A stretch of DNA of 47,902 nucleotides from Gallionella sp. (GTDB taxonomy: Bacteria > Pseudomonadota > Gammaproteobacteria > Burkholderiales > Gallionellaceae), in assembly GCA_028688275.1 (NCBI GenBank), contig JAQTYN010000022.1, positions 1 through 47,902 of the forward strand. The letters run 5' to 3'. The first letter of the stretch is position 1; each line of letters opens with the position of its first letter. Of the stretch, positions 7,831 through 17,992 are shown in pieces. The position numbers and the translations under genes were made by a program. The notes below the pieces were generated by a model. It did no database searches. It worked only from the letters and a program-made list of their open reading frames with translations, and was not told the origin of the DNA.

Positions 7831-9030
7831 TTAATCAGTCTGTTTGCGTAAAAATGAAGGAATGTCCAAGGTTTCCATGCCCGCTTTTTCCATCGCTTCG
7901 ATTTGTTCGCGGCGACCTGTTCTAAAAGCCGTTGGCGTTTCCAAGCGATTGGTAACAGGAGGCGGTTCCGCTGCACGCACGGGTTGTTGAGGTGCAGGCG
8001 CACTGGCATGGTGTGGGGCATGATGTGCATGAGGCGCGTGGTGAGTACTTGCTTCACCTTTCGGGTGCTTGGTCAGCGCGGAGGGGCTGAGTCCTGTCGC
8101 AACCACCGTCACACGTAAATCATCACCCATGCTTTCGTCGAACACCGAGCCGATGATGACAGTGGCTTCTTCTGCGGCAAACTGCACGCATTCCATCACG
8201 TCATCGACTTCTTTCAAACGCAAATTGCTGGAGGAGGTGATGTTGACCAAGACCCCGCGTGCGCCCGACATATCGACATCTTCCAACAACGGACTCGCAA
8301 TGGCTTTTTCAGCCGCATCGCGAGCGCGGTCAGGTCCTGAAGCCACGCCTGAACCCATCATCGCCATACCATTTTCAGACATCACCGTGCGCACGTCTGC
8401 AAAATCGACGTTAATCAAGCCTGGGACATTGATGACTTCGGCAATGCCTGCGACCGCGCCTTGCAACACGCCATTGGCGGCTTTAAAGGCTTCAGGCAAC
8501 GTAACATCACGTCCCAACACTTCCATCAATTTGGAGTTAGGCACGACAATCAGCGAGTCCACGTGTTCGGTCAATGCTTCAATCCCTGCTTTGGCATAAC
8601 GCATCCGATTGCCTTCGTAGGCAAAAGGCTTAGTGACGACCGCAACGGTTAAGATGTTGAGTTCCTTGGCAATTTGCGCCACGATAGGAGCCGCTCCTGT
8701 GCCAGTTCCACCACCCATGCCTGCGGTAATAAACACCATATTCGCGCCCATCACCATTTCTTTGATGCGATCACGATCTTCTTCGGCAGCCGCTTGACCC
8801 ACAGAAGGTCTGGCACCTGCGCCCAACCCCTTGGTGATGTTCGCACCAATTTGCAGCTGGATGGTCGCTTTGCTGCGACGCAGAGCCTGCGCATCAGTAT
8901 TGATCACGATAAACTCTACACCTTGCATTCCTTGCTCGATCATATGATCGACCGCATTACCACCGCAGCCACCCACACCAATCACCTTGATCACAGCGTC
9001 CTGACTTTGTGATTCCATGATTTCAAACAT
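7831..9030 (-). CDS. ftsZ: Cell division GTPase FtsZ with a histidine-rich linker
   Basis: FtsZ is the tubulin homologue that forms the Z ring. Visible are the N-terminal GVGGCGGNAVDHM loop, the GTP-binding GMGGGTGTGAAP signature, the T7 loop NVDFADVRTVM and the conserved C-terminal peptide DIPSFLRKQTD that binds FtsA and ZipA. The start ATG at 9030 has GGGAGG about 6 bases upstream. The 399-residue length is normal. The disordered linker (about residues 325-350) is unusual: it carries HHAPHAHHAPHH, seven histidines in twelve residues, before a proline/alanine stretch. It follows ftsA after 50 bases. Confidence 0.98.
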   Translation of the reverse strand: MFEIMESQSQDAVIKVIGVGGCGGNAVDHMIEQGMQGVEFIVINTDAQALRRSKATIQLQIGANITKGLGAGARPSVGQAAAEEDRDRIKEMVMGANMVFITAGMGGGTGTGAAPIVAQIAKELNILTVAVVTKPFAYEGNRMRYAKAGIEALTEHVDSLIVVPNSKLMEVLGRDVTLPEAFKAANGVLQGAVAGIAEVINVPGLINVDFADVRTVMSENGMAMMGSGVASGPDRARDAAEKAIASPLLEDVDMSGARGVLVNITSSSNLRLKEVDDVMECVQFAAEEATVIIGSVFDESMGDDLRVTVVATGLSPSALTKHPKGEASTHHAPHAHHAPHHASAPAPQQPVRAAEPPPVTNRLETPTAFRTGRREQIEAMEKAGMETLDIPSFLRKQTD

Positions 9031-9080
9031 TGCTGCCTCCCGAATAATGTACTAATTACTGATTCATAAGCTGTGTCAGG

Positions 9081-10310
9081 CTAAAAACTGCCGTGAAACC
9101 AAGCTTTCATTTTTGCCCAAACATCAACAAAGTTGGTTGATTTTGTTTGGGGTTCTGGTTTATTTTGGTAATGTTCCAGACTATACAACAATAAGCCCAC
9201 GCCCGTCGCCATACGCGGTGTTTTTATCACTTCTGTCAGGCCACCGACATATTTTGGCATACCGAGCCGAACAGGGAGCTGGAAAATTTCTTCGCCTAAC
9301 TCTACCATGCCTTGCATGGTACTACTGCCGCCTGTTAATACAATCCCTGATGATAGCAAGTCTTCAAAGCCGCTGCGACGTAACTCTGCTTGAATCAATA
9401 AATAGAGTTCCTCTACACGCGGCTCAATGACTTCAGATAAAAGCGCGCGAGATAAAATTCGCGCACCGCGATCTCCTACGCCAGGGACTTCAATCACTTT
9501 TTCATCCGCCAACTGGCGCAAAGCACAGCCATGCTGGATTTTAATTCTTTCCGCTGCTTGCGTGGGCGTATGTAGTGCCATGGCAATATCATTGGTAATC
9601 TGATCGCCCGCAATCGGAATCACAGCCGTATGCCGAATCGCACCGCGTGTAAATACCGCCAAGTCGGTCGTACCGCCGCCAATATCGACGAGACACACGC
9701 CTAATTCTTTTTCATCATCTTCCAACACCGCGCGACTGGAGGCCAAAGGTTGCAAGATCAAACCATTGACTTCCAAACCACAACGATGGATACACTTCAT
9801 AATGTTTTGCACGGCACTGACCGCGCCGCTGACAATATGCACATCCACATCCAAACGCAAGCCACTCATACCCAACGGCTTTCTAATGCCTTCTTGCCCA
9901 TCAATGCTAAATTCCTGCGCCAATACATGCAAAATTTGCTGGTCTGCCGCCAAGCTCACTGAACCTGCTGTGTCTAATACACGATCTATATCCGCCTGCG
10001 TGACTTCATTGTCCTTGATTTTCACCATGCCAGGTGAGTTAAAACCCTTGATATGACTCCCCGCAATCCCCGCATAAACCCCGTGAATTTTACAATCCGC
10101 CATACGCTCAGCTTCTTGCAGGGCTTGTTGTATCGCCGCCACCGTAGCTTCGATATTGACTACCATGCCTTTTTTCATGCCTGATGCATCGTGTGTGCCA
10201 ATGCCAATGACCTCTAATGTGCCATCTTCCTGCACCTCACCGACAATGACGGCGATTTTGGATGTGCCCATGTCTAATCCGACCACGAGATCTTTATTGT
10301 CTTTGCTCAT
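9081..10310 (-). CDS. ftsA: Cell division protein FtsA
   Basis: FtsA is the actin-like ATPase that tethers FtsZ to the membrane. The 409-residue product has the phosphate-1 loop GLDMGTSKIAVIVGE near the N-terminus, the 1C subdomain, phosphate-2 VDIGGGTTDLAVF, the adenosine motif VLTGGSSTMQGM, and a C-terminal amphipathic helix (FVDVWAKMKAWFHGSF) after a polar linker. It sits between ftsQ and ftsZ, 28 bases after ftsQ, in the standard dcw order. Confidence 0.98.
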   Translation of the reverse strand: MSKDNKDLVVGLDMGTSKIAVIVGEVQEDGTLEVIGIGTHDASGMKKGMVVNIEATVAAIQQALQEAERMADCKIHGVYAGIAGSHIKGFNSPGMVKIKDNEVTQADIDRVLDTAGSVSLAADQQILHVLAQEFSIDGQEGIRKPLGMSGLRLDVDVHIVSGAVSAVQNIMKCIHRCGLEVNGLILQPLASSRAVLEDDEKELGVCLVDIGGGTTDLAVFTRGAIRHTAVIPIAGDQITNDIAMALHTPTQAAERIKIQHGCALRQLADEKVIEVPGVGDRGARILSRALLSEVIEPRVEELYLLIQAELRRSGFEDLLSSGIVLTGGSSTMQGMVELGEEIFQLPVRLGMPKYVGGLTEVIKTPRMATGVGLLLYSLEHYQNKPEPQTKSTNFVDVWAKMKAWFHGSF

Positions 10311-10338
10311 CGCTTATCTTTCACATCCATTTTCAATA

Positions 10339-11034
10339 TCACAATTGCACCGCAAATCCATTACGATAACGTAAATCCACCTGTTTTACCGTCTTGGGCT
10401 GATTAGCCAAGCTGTAAGGATACACAGTGACAAACCTTTCTAGGCGTTGCGTCATCTCACTTCGCCCCAGCTCCAACACAATATCATTACTCAAGCGTAG
10501 CTGCCACGCATGACGTGGCGACAACGTGAGCTGTTTAATACTCAATTGCAACCCCGCCAGCTGTTGACTAAACTTCAAGTACCCTAAAACCACCTGTCTT
10601 TCTGTGCCTTCTGGCGCAATAAAAATCGGCAACTCTTTCAGTTTGACATTGGTTGCCATAAACACCTCACCGTATTGATTGATGAGTTCGTGATGATTCC
10701 AACGTGCCAACGCTTGGTACTCGTCCAACTCAACCACGATACGATTGGGAAAATCCCTGCGGATATTAATATGCCTCACCCATGGCAGTTTCTCTAATGC
10801 CAATCTTAAATGACTGATATCAGCGGTGAAAAAATTACCATGCAACTGACGACGCACTACTTTAAGAACATCCGCAGGCATCACCCTTTGCAAGCTCGCA
10901 CCTAACGTCACGTGCTGTATGGGGAAAAAATCAGGGCGTTGCAACACAACATAACCCGCATACCCCCCCATCAACATCAAAATTGTCATTATGATGTTCA
11001 TTACCTTGCGCCACGAAGGTACATTATCCCACAT
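10339..11034 (-). CDS. ftsQ: Cell division protein FtsQ
   Basis: FtsQ is the bitopic divisome protein that binds FtsL-FtsB. The 231-residue product has a short cytoplasmic part, one membrane helix (about residues 13-30), and a POTRA domain starting at [16 protein letters not shown] with the typical [30 protein letters not shown]. The ATG at 11034 overlaps the end of ddl by 11 bases, indicating coupled translation. Confidence 0.95.
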   Translation of the reverse strand: MWDNVPSWRKVMNIIMTILMLMGGYAGYVVLQRPDFFPIQHVTLGASLQRVMPADVLKVVRRQLHGNFFTADISHLRLALEKLPWVRHINIRRDFPNRIVVELDEYQALARWNHHELINQYGEVFMATNVKLKELPIFIAPEGTERQVVLGYLKFSQQLAGLQLSIKQLTLSPRHAWQLRLSNDIVLELGRSEMTQRLERFVTVYPYSLANQPKTVKQVDLRYRNGFAVQL

Positions 11035-11974
11035 GCGCCAATCCTAATACATCCAACACCAACTGCTCAAAGGCGATGCCAGCCTGACGCGCCGCCATCG
11101 GAACGAGACTATGATCCGTCATACCAGGAGAAGTGTTCACTTCCAGCACAAACATCTCTCCCGTTTCGCTCATTAAGAAATCCACGCGCCCCCAGCCTTG
11201 ACCACCAATCAACGCGAAAGCCTGTTGCGCGTATTGTTGCATTAGCACTTCCTGCGCAGCAGACAAACCACTCGGACAGACATAACGGGTGTCATCACGC
11301 AGGTATTTCGCCTCATAATCATAGAATTCGTTGGCAGGCTCTATCTTGATAATAGGCAATGCCTGACCGCCCAAAATAGCCGCCGTGTATTCACCGCCCC
11401 CGATAAAGCGTTCCGCAATCACCAACTTATCGTGTTTTGCTGCATATTGATATGCAAATGCAAAATCATCAGCGGTTTTAACCTTACTAATCCCCACACT
11501 AGAACCTTCATTCGCGGGTTTGATAAACAGCGGCAGCCCCAGTGTGGCAATCACTTCAGCGGGCGCGCTCTGTTCCGTCAACATCAGGTAATCAGGAATC
11601 GGCAGCCCTGCCGCTTGCCACACCAGCTTCGTGCGCCATTTGTCCATCCCCAATGCCGAAGCCATCACACCGCTCCCCGTGTAAGGAATGCCCAATAACT
11701 CCAACGCGCCTTGCACCGTGCCATCTTCACCATACCGCCCATGCAACGCGATAAAAACACGGCTCACACCCAATTCAACTAGAGTATGCAGTGGGTGCTC
11801 AGCAGGATCAAAAAAGAAAGCATCCACACCACTACGCTGCAAAGCAGCCAATACCGCTGCACCGCTCTTAAGTGAAACGGCTCGCTCAGCCGAACGCCCA
11901 CCTGCCAACACCGCCACCCGACCCAAGGCAAGACGTGTTGCCTCATGCTTGCTTAAATTTTCCATACTGTTCAT
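11024..11974 (-). CDS. ddl: D-alanine--D-alanine ligase
   Basis: Ddl makes the D-Ala-D-Ala dipeptide with ATP. The 316-residue product shows the family order: [17 protein letters not shown] near the N-terminus, [31 protein letters not shown]-grasp loop [13 protein letters not shown], and the metal-binding end [18 protein letters not shown]. It is the DdlB position, between murB and ftsQ. Start is the ATG at 11974; a second in-frame ATG three codons later is possible. Confidence 0.96.
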   Translation of the reverse strand: MNSMENLSKHEATRLALGRVAVLAGGRSAERAVSLKSGAAVLAALQRSGVDAFFFDPAEHPLHTLVELGVSRVFIALHGRYGEDGTVQGALELLGIPYTGSGVMASALGMDKWRTKLVWQAAGLPIPDYLMLTEQSAPAEVIATLGLPLFIKPANEGSSVGISKVKTADDFAFAYQYAAKHDKLVIAERFIGGGEYTAAILGGQALPIIKIEPANEFYDYEAKYLRDDTRYVCPSGLSAAQEVLMQQYAQQAFALIGGQGWGRVDFLMSETGEMFVLEVNTSPGMTDHSLVPMAARQAGIAFEQLVLDVLGLAHVG

Positions 11975-11992
11975 CTTGCCACTTTAAAGTTT

Positions 11993-12904
11993 TCAATTTA
12001 GCTGATCGCCCACGATTTTAACCTCGCATTGCAAAGCCACACCTGTTTGTTGCTCAACCACACTTTGCACCTCGGCAATCAACATTTCTATGTCCTTTGC
12101 TGTCGCCTGAGCGACATTCACGATGAAGTTCGCATGCTTTTCTGAAACTTGTGCACCGCCTATCATCCTGCCTTTCAATCCACACGCTTGAATCAAACGC
12201 GCCGCATGATCGTTAGGCGGATTTCGGAATACTGATCCCGCATTGGGCAAATTTAACGGCTGGCTGGCAATGCGTTTGCTCAACAAAGTTTTAATTTCTT
12301 GCCTAGCTAACTCACCATCCCCTGACTCAAAGGCAAACCACGCTGCTAAAAAAATCTCTTCGTTTTCATCGCCATCATGCGGGCTGCATCGCTGCACATG
12401 ACGATAGCCAATGTCATAATCTGCCGTGCTGCGTATAAAAACTTCACCTTGGCGATTAATGGTTTGCACGCGTTGCACGCGTTGCCACGTTTCGCTGCCA
12501 TAACACCCAGCATTCATCGCCAACATGCCGCCTACCGTACCAGGTATGCCCGCAAAGAAAGCCGCTCCCTCGCGATGATGCAATGCCGCAAAACGGGCTA
12601 ACTTTGCACCTGCTACACCCGCCTCAGCATAAATCGTACTATCGTCCTCTAACTGCAATCCCCTTAATGCGCCATGCATCAAAAGTACGGTACCCCGCAG
12701 CCCACCATCACGCACCAGTAAATTACTGCCTAAACCAACGGGGTACAAGGGTTCATCTGCTGGCAATTGACGCAAAAATACGATTAAATCGGCTAAATCA
12801 GCTGGTTGATACACCCGCTGCGCTTTGCCCCCCACTCGCCAACTGGTGTGTGAAGACATCGCTACATCGTGGCGCATAATTCCGCGCAGTGCCGTCGCAG
12901 TCAT
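11993..12904 (-). CDS. murB: UDP-N-acetylenolpyruvoylglucosamine reductase
   Basis: MurB is the FAD/NADPH enzyme that reduces UDP-GlcNAc-enolpyruvate to UDP-MurNAc. The 303-residue protein shows HTSWRVGG, the FAD-binding PVGLGSNLLVRDGG and GIPGTVGGMLAMNAGCYGSE, and the catalytic-serine segment PNAGSVFRNP. It is the short (type II) form typical of dcw clusters. The ATG at 12904 lies two bases after the murC stop codon. Confidence 0.96.
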   Translation of the reverse strand: MTATALRGIMRHDVAMSSHTSWRVGGKAQRVYQPADLADLIVFLRQLPADEPLYPVGLGSNLLVRDGGLRGTVLLMHGALRGLQLEDDSTIYAEAGVAGAKLARFAALHHREGAAFFAGIPGTVGGMLAMNAGCYGSETWQRVQRVQTINRQGEVFIRSTADYDIGYRHVQRCSPHDGDENEEIFLAAWFAFESGDGELARQEIKTLLSKRIASQPLNLPNAGSVFRNPPNDHAARLIQACGLKGRMIGGAQVSEKHANFIVNVAQATAKDIEMLIAEVQSVVEQQTGVALQCEVKIVGDQLN

Positions 12905-12906
12905 AG

Positions 12907-14319
12907 TTAATCAGCTTGTTGAATGATAGTAGGCACGCTCCCTATCGAACCCGCCCCCATCGTCACCACCACATCCCCATCTTGCGCAAGTTGCATAATC
13001 GCGTTGGGCATATCGTCAATATGCTCCACAAAGACCGCCTCACTTTGCCCTGCGACGCGCAAAGCGCGCATTAAAGCACGTCCATCTGCCGCCACAATGG
13101 GTGTTTCGCCCGCTGCATACACTTCTGCTAACAAAAGGGCATCTACCGTACCGAATACCTTAATAAAATCTTCGAATACATCACGCGTACGGGTGTAGCG
13201 ATGCGGTTGAAACGCCAAAACCAAACGTTTATCGGGAAACGCACCTCGTACAGCTGCTAACGTCGCCGCCATTTCAACAGGATGATGCCCATAATCATCA
13301 ATCAAGGTAAACGAGCCACCATTTGGCAAGGGAATCTCACCATAACGCTGGAATCGTCGCCCGACACCCTCAAATTCTGCCAACGCCGTAATGATCGCAT
13401 CATCCGAAACCCCCACTTCCAAGGCAATCGCAATCGCCGCCAGTGAATTGAGTACATTATGCAAACCAGGCAAATTCAACACGACTTCCAGTGTTTTCGT
13501 GATGTCGGCAGATTGACTTGGAATCAAGGAGCGGCATTGCACCGTGAAGTGCATCTTGCCGCCCTCATGTCGCACATTGATCGCCCGCACTTGCGCGCTT
13601 TCATCAAAACCATATGTGGTCACAGGTTTGCTGATGCGCGGCAATATTTCCCGCACATTCGCATCATCCACACACAACATCGCCATGCCATAAAACGGCA
13701 AATGCTCTACAAAATCCACGAACGCCTGCTTAAGTCGCATAAAATCGTGACCGTAGGTTTCCATGTGATCCGCATCTATATTGGTAATGACCGCAATAAT
13801 AGGTTGCAAATACAGGAATGACGCATCAGATTCATCCGCTTCAACAACAATAAACTCGCCCGTCCCCAGTTTGGCATTCGTGCCGCTGCTGGTCAGTTTG
13901 CCACCGATTACAAAAGTCGGATCGAGTCCGCCTTTTGCCAAAACACTGGCGGTGAGCGACGTCGTGGTGGTTTTACCATGCGTACCCGCCACCGCAATCC
14001 CCTGCCGCAATCGCATTAATTCCGCCAGCATCATGGCACGGGGCACAATCGGAATATGCCGTGCGCGTGCCGCGACCACCTCGGGATTATCCTGACTCAC
14101 CGCCGTGGAAACCACCACGGCATCCGCCAGATTAACATGGGTGGCTGCATGACCGTGATGCACGTCTACACCAAGCTGCTTCAGTCGCTTCGTCACGGCA
14201 TTGTCACTTAAATCAGAACCGCTCACCAGAAAACCCAAATTCAGCAAGACTTCAGCGATGCCGTTCATACCTGCGCCGCCGATACCGACAAAATGGATAT
14301 GCTTGACCTTATGTTTCAT
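12907..14319 (-). CDS. murC: UDP-N-acetylmuramate--L-alanine ligase
   Basis: MurC adds the first L-Ala to UDP-MurNAc. The ATG at 14319 gives [25 protein letters not shown] with the UDP-binding glycine loop; a TTG six codons upstream is less likely. The central ATP loop is [11 protein letters not shown], and the C-terminal ligase signature [11 protein letters not shown] is present. The length of 470 residues is standard. It stands 36 bases after murG and directly before murB. Confidence 0.97.
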   Translation of the reverse strand: MKHKVKHIHFVGIGGAGMNGIAEVLLNLGFLVSGSDLSDNAVTKRLKQLGVDVHHGHAATHVNLADAVVVSTAVSQDNPEVVAARARHIPIVPRAMMLAELMRLRQGIAVAGTHGKTTTTSLTASVLAKGGLDPTFVIGGKLTSSGTNAKLGTGEFIVVEADESDASFLYLQPIIAVITNIDADHMETYGHDFMRLKQAFVDFVEHLPFYGMAMLCVDDANVREILPRISKPVTTYGFDESAQVRAINVRHEGGKMHFTVQCRSLIPSQSADITKTLEVVLNLPGLHNVLNSLAAIAIALEVGVSDDAIITALAEFEGVGRRFQRYGEIPLPNGGSFTLIDDYGHHPVEMAATLAAVRGAFPDKRLVLAFQPHRYTRTRDVFEDFIKVFGTVDALLLAEVYAAGETPIVAADGRALMRALRVAGQSEAVFVEHIDDMPNAIMQLAQDGDVVVTMGAGSIGSVPTIIQQAD

Positions 14320-14355
14320 ATTATGAGCACCACGCAAATTGCCTAGTAGGCATCA

Positions 14356-15435
14356 CTACCTCACTAAGCTTGTACAAACCGCTGCAACCCGCTGTGCAGC
14401 ATCCAGCTTTCCTAATTGATGCGCTTGCTCAGCCATCGCGAGCAACTTTTCGCGCGTCAACTCATGCAGCAATTGCGCTAACTTTTCAGCTGTCAATTCC
14501 TGTTGTGGCAGCCAAACTGCCCCACCCCGTTGACTTAAGAACCACGCATTATGCGTTTGATGGTCATCCACTGCAGCAGGAAAAGGAACCAAAATACTTG
14601 CCACGCCCGCAGCGGCTAACTCCGCCACAGTCAACGCACCCGCACGACAAATCACCACATCCGCCTTGGCGTAGCAAGACGCCATATCGGTCAAAAAGGG
14701 CTGAATATCGGCTTGTACATGCGCATCCGCATAGAGCTGTTGCACCGCATCAAAATGTGCTTTGCCTGTTTGATGTGTCACCACAGGACGATCTGACTCT
14801 GGCAACATGGACAAAGCTTCTGGCACAGCTCGGTTGAGTGCCTGTGCCCCCAAGCTCCCCCCCACCACCAACACATTTAACTGACCTGCCCGTGCAGCGT
14901 AGCGCATAGCGGGAGAGTCGAGTCCAGCAATACTACTGCGCACAGGATTACCGCACCATTCAGCAGCAGGTAGTACATCGGGAAAACCGCTTAGCACCCG
15001 TGTGGCAATACGCGACAACACGCGATTACTTAGACCAGCAATCGAGTTTTGTTCATGGATCACCAGCGGACGGGCAAACAGCTTTGCCATGATACCGCCA
15101 GGAAAAGTAATATACCCTCCCATGCCTAACACCACATCTGGACGGTGCTTTAGCATAGCTCTCGCACTTTGCCATTGCGCAAGCAGCAAACTAAAAGGCA
15201 AGGTTATTTGCCGCCATAACCCTTTTCCACGCACACCCGAAAACTGTACCCATGCCATCTCGAAACCATGTTGTGGCACTAATGTCGCTTCCATGCTGTT
15301 GGGAACCCCTAACCAAACCACTTTCCAACCCTGTTCGCGCAGCAATTCTGCTACCGCCAAACCTGGAAAGATATGCCCGCCCGTGCCGCCTGCCATTACC
15401 AATAGCGTAGGCGTGCGTTGTCTCACGTTCGTCAT
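14356..15435 (-). CDS. murG: Undecaprenyl-PP-MurNAc-pentapeptide GlcNAc transferase
   Basis: MurG converts lipid I to lipid II at the cytoplasmic membrane face. The 359-residue protein has the glycine-rich loop MAGGTGGHIFPGLAVAELL, the second loop VVGGSLGAQALN, and the donor region AGALTVAELAAAGVASILVPFPAAVDDHQTHNA. Its ATG at 15435 is one base after the ftsW stop codon, so the two are translationally linked. Confidence 0.98.
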   Translation of the reverse strand: MTNVRQRTPTLLVMAGGTGGHIFPGLAVAELLREQGWKVVWLGVPNSMEATLVPQHGFEMAWVQFSGVRGKGLWRQITLPFSLLLAQWQSARAMLKHRPDVVLGMGGYITFPGGIMAKLFARPLVIHEQNSIAGLSNRVLSRIATRVLSGFPDVLPAAEWCGNPVRSSIAGLDSPAMRYAARAGQLNVLVVGGSLGAQALNRAVPEALSMLPESDRPVVTHQTGKAHFDAVQQLYADAHVQADIQPFLTDMASCYAKADVVICRAGALTVAELAAAGVASILVPFPAAVDDHQTHNAWFLSQRGGAVWLPQQELTAEKLAQLLHELTREKLLAMAEQAHQLGKLDAAQRVAAVCTSLVR

Positions 15436-15436
15436 C

Positions 15437-16585
15437 TTAGGGTCTCACCGATATACGATTTTCATAATCAATACGCAGCAACATCGCCGCTGCAACACAG
15501 TTCATTACCACACCACTCCCGCCAAAACTTAAATAAGGCAACGTCAGTCCTTTGGTGGGCAAGACCCCCATATTCACGCCGATATTGATAATAGCTTGTA
15601 CGCCTATCCACACCCCGATGCCCTGCGCCACCAGTGCAGCAAAATTACGTTCCAAAAATGCTGCATGACGACCTATTTGAAAAGCACGCACCACAAACAG
15701 CGCGAATAAGACAAGCACGACAAAAACCCCAAATAGACCTAACTCTTCTGCAATGACCGCCATTAAAAAATCGGTGTGCGCTTCGGGTAAGTAAAACAAC
15801 TTCTCCACGCTTCCACCTAGTCCCACCCCAAACCATTCGCCTCGCCCAAATGCAATCAATGCCTGACTGAGCTGATACCCTGTGTTAAACGGATCTGACC
15901 ACGGATCCCAAAAGCTGGTTGCGCGCTTCATCCGATAGGGTGCCATGTAAACCAAAGCCCATATTGCAAAGGGAAGTGCCGCCAGCAATCCGCCGAACAC
16001 CTTAACATTGAAACCGCCCAGCCATAAGGTACATAAAGCAACGCAAAAAATCACGACAAACGCGCCCATATCTGGCTCAAGAAGCAACAAGCTACCCGTT
16101 AATGACATCACCAAGAGCATGGGGAGAAATGCTTTTTTGAACAAATGTCCAACATTAGACTTTCGTTGTGTGTAATCCGCTGCATATAACACTACGCACA
16201 ATTTCATCAATTCAGAAGGTTGGAAATTAATCACAAATAATGATAGCCAACGCCGACTTCCATTCACTTCCTTGCCAATATAGGGCAGAAAAACCACTAC
16301 CAATAAAAACAAGCCAAACAGAAAAATGTGTGGCGCATTCTTTTGCCATGTAGAGACTGGAACTCGAAAAACGATACACCCCACAGCAATGCCGACGACG
16401 ATGAAAATAACATGACGTATGAGGAAATAATTTGCTTGATACCCCGAAAATCGGCTCGCCGCTGCAACGCCAATTGAAGAGGAGTACACCATCACTAAAC
16501 CTATAGATAACAAGCTAATAAGCACCCACAGCAGCAGCTCATCTAGCTGCTGCAATGCGGACTTCGTTTTAGAGAAGAGAATCAT
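15437..16585 (-). CDS. ftsW: Peptidoglycan glycosyltransferase FtsW (SEDS family)
   Basis: FtsW is the septal SEDS polymerase working with FtsI. The start at 16585 is chosen because AGGAGG stands about 10 bases upstream and the ATG overlaps the murD stop codon (ATGA); the frame runs 44 codons further into murD but that part is cysteine/arginine-rich and unlike FtsW. About ten membrane helices follow. Typical segments are DPWSDPFNTGYQLSQALIAFG, the YLPEAHTDFLMAVIAEELG loop and the final LPYLSFGGSGVVMN. Length is 382 residues. Confidence 0.97.
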   Translation of the reverse strand: MILFSKTKSALQQLDELLLWVLISLLSIGLVMVYSSSIGVAAASRFSGYQANYFLIRHVIFIVVGIAVGCIVFRVPVSTWQKNAPHIFLFGLFLLVVVFLPYIGKEVNGSRRWLSLFVINFQPSELMKLCVVLYAADYTQRKSNVGHLFKKAFLPMLLVMSLTGSLLLLEPDMGAFVVIFCVALCTLWLGGFNVKVFGGLLAALPFAIWALVYMAPYRMKRATSFWDPWSDPFNTGYQLSQALIAFGRGEWFGVGLGGSVEKLFYLPEAHTDFLMAVIAEELGLFGVFVVLVLFALFVVRAFQIGRHAAFLERNFAALVAQGIGVWIGVQAIINIGVNMGVLPTKGLTLPYLSFGGSGVVMNCVAAAMLLRIDYENRISVRP

Positions 16586-17985
16586 CTTGCGCCTCCTAAA
16601 TCTTGTACCGCAGAAACAAATACAGCTGCACGATGCGCATAATTGCGAAACATATCGAAGCTCGCACAAGCGGGGGACAACAATACTGCATCGCCCGCTT
16701 GCGCTATTTTTGCGCATTGCTGAACCGCATCCATCATATCTTGAGCATGAAAAACTGGCACGTCACTCCCCTGCAACGCGGTCTCGATCAGTGGCGCGTC
16801 ACGCCCAATCAGCACCACTGCTCGAGCATGTTGCATGACCACAGCATTCAAGGGGGAAAAATCCTGTCCCTTTCCCTCTCCGCCTGCAATTAACACTGCT
16901 TTGCATCCTATGCCTTCTATGGCTGCAACCGTCGCCCCCACATTGGTTCCTTTAGAATCATCGTAGTAAGTCACTTGATTGATCGTTGTTACAAACTCAA
17001 CACGATGAGGTAATCCTCGAAAGGTACGCAATCCAGCCAATAGGGCATCCATGTCCAAACCGATGACACGACACAAAGCCAATGCAGCCAACGCATTGGC
17101 AACATTGTGCATCCCTGCCAACTGCAACGCACTGGCAGGTAATAAACGCGTCACACCTTGCGTCAACCATAGCCCATCAGCTGCACGTTCCACACCAAAA
17201 TCTAATGCAGTAGGGGCAGAATCTAAGCCAAAACTCACCCGCGCTGTTTGCGCTAAAGTTTCGACCATCTTTGTGCTACGCACATCGTCCCGATTAAATA
17301 CAGATATGCCACAGTCTCCAAAAATACGGGCTTTAGCTGCGGCGTATCCATCCATCCCTTCATAGCGATCTAGATGATCTTCACTCACATTCAAGACTGT
17401 TGCGGCATCCGCATGTAGCGTCGCCGTGGTTTCCAGCTGAAAACTAGATAACTCCAATACCCAAATTTCAGGTTGATGATCGCCACGTTGCATCACGACA
17501 TCCAATACAGCGGGCGATATATTGCCCGCAGCGACAACGTCTTTACCCGCCGCTTTGCACAAATGCTCAACCATGCTGGTGACGGTCGTTTTACCATTGG
17601 ATCCTGTAATCGCCAGCACGTTAGGTCTATTCCTCATCGGCAAGCTACGTGCAAATAGCTCAATATCCCCTACCACAGGAATGCCTCTTGCCACTGCGCG
17701 TGCAACTTCCGCATCGTTTAAAGGCACGCCAGGACTAATGGCAATTAAATCCACGCCGTCAAATAATTTATCTGTGAACAACCCACAGAAAATCTGATCT
17801 GGTGGTACCAGTTTAGCAACTTCAACTAAGTTAGGCGGTGCTGCACGGCTATCTGCTACACGCAACGTTGCCCCCTGTGCGCTTAACCAGCGCAACATAG
17901 ACAAACCTGTTTCGCCCAACCCCAATACCAATATCGTCATACCAGAGTAAGAGCGTGTCGCTTCAGAAAGTCGTTTCAAAACCAA
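16582..17985 (-). CDS. murD: UDP-N-acetylmuramoylalanine--D-glutamate ligase
   Basis: MurD adds D-Glu to UDP-MurNAc-L-Ala. The N-terminal ILVLGLGETGLSMLRWL resembles betaproteobacterial MurD; the ATP loop is TGSNGKTTVTSM, and the C-terminal domain holds YYDDSKGTNVGATVAAIEG and LSPACASFDMF. The start is uncertain: no ATG lies near the mraY stop, TTG codons at 17985 and 17979 follow a GGGGA, and an ATG at 17940 gives MTILVLGLG without a ribosome binding site. I prefer a TTG start because family members have about eight residues before the first strand. It overlaps ftsW by 4 bases. Confidence 0.95.
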   Translation of the reverse strand: MVLKRLSEATRSYSGMTILVLGLGETGLSMLRWLSAQGATLRVADSRAAPPNLVEVAKLVPPDQIFCGLFTDKLFDGVDLIAISPGVPLNDAEVARAVARGIPVVGDIELFARSLPMRNRPNVLAITGSNGKTTVTSMVEHLCKAAGKDVVAAGNISPAVLDVVMQRGDHQPEIWVLELSSFQLETTATLHADAATVLNVSEDHLDRYEGMDGYAAAKARIFGDCGISVFNRDDVRSTKMVETLAQTARVSFGLDSAPTALDFGVERAADGLWLTQGVTRLLPASALQLAGMHNVANALAALALCRVIGLDMDALLAGLRTFRGLPHRVEFVTTINQVTYYDDSKGTNVGATVAAIEGIGCKAVLIAGGEGKGQDFSPLNAVVMQHARAVVLIGRDAPLIETALQGSDVPVFHAQDMMDAVQQCAKIAQAGDAVLLSPACASFDMFRNYAHRAAVFVSAVQDLGGAR

Positions 17986-17992
17986 GTCCCCA

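Noticed and set aside
7647..8118. Open frames across the ftsZ 3' end (7647-8057 minus, 7903-8118 plus)
   Set aside because: They overlap the FtsZ linker and the palindromic repeat; translations have no family character.
16586..16717. 44-codon N-terminal extension of ftsW
   Set aside because: It lies wholly inside murD in another frame, is cysteine- and arginine-rich, and the internal ATG at 16585 has AGGAGG and an ATGA overlap.
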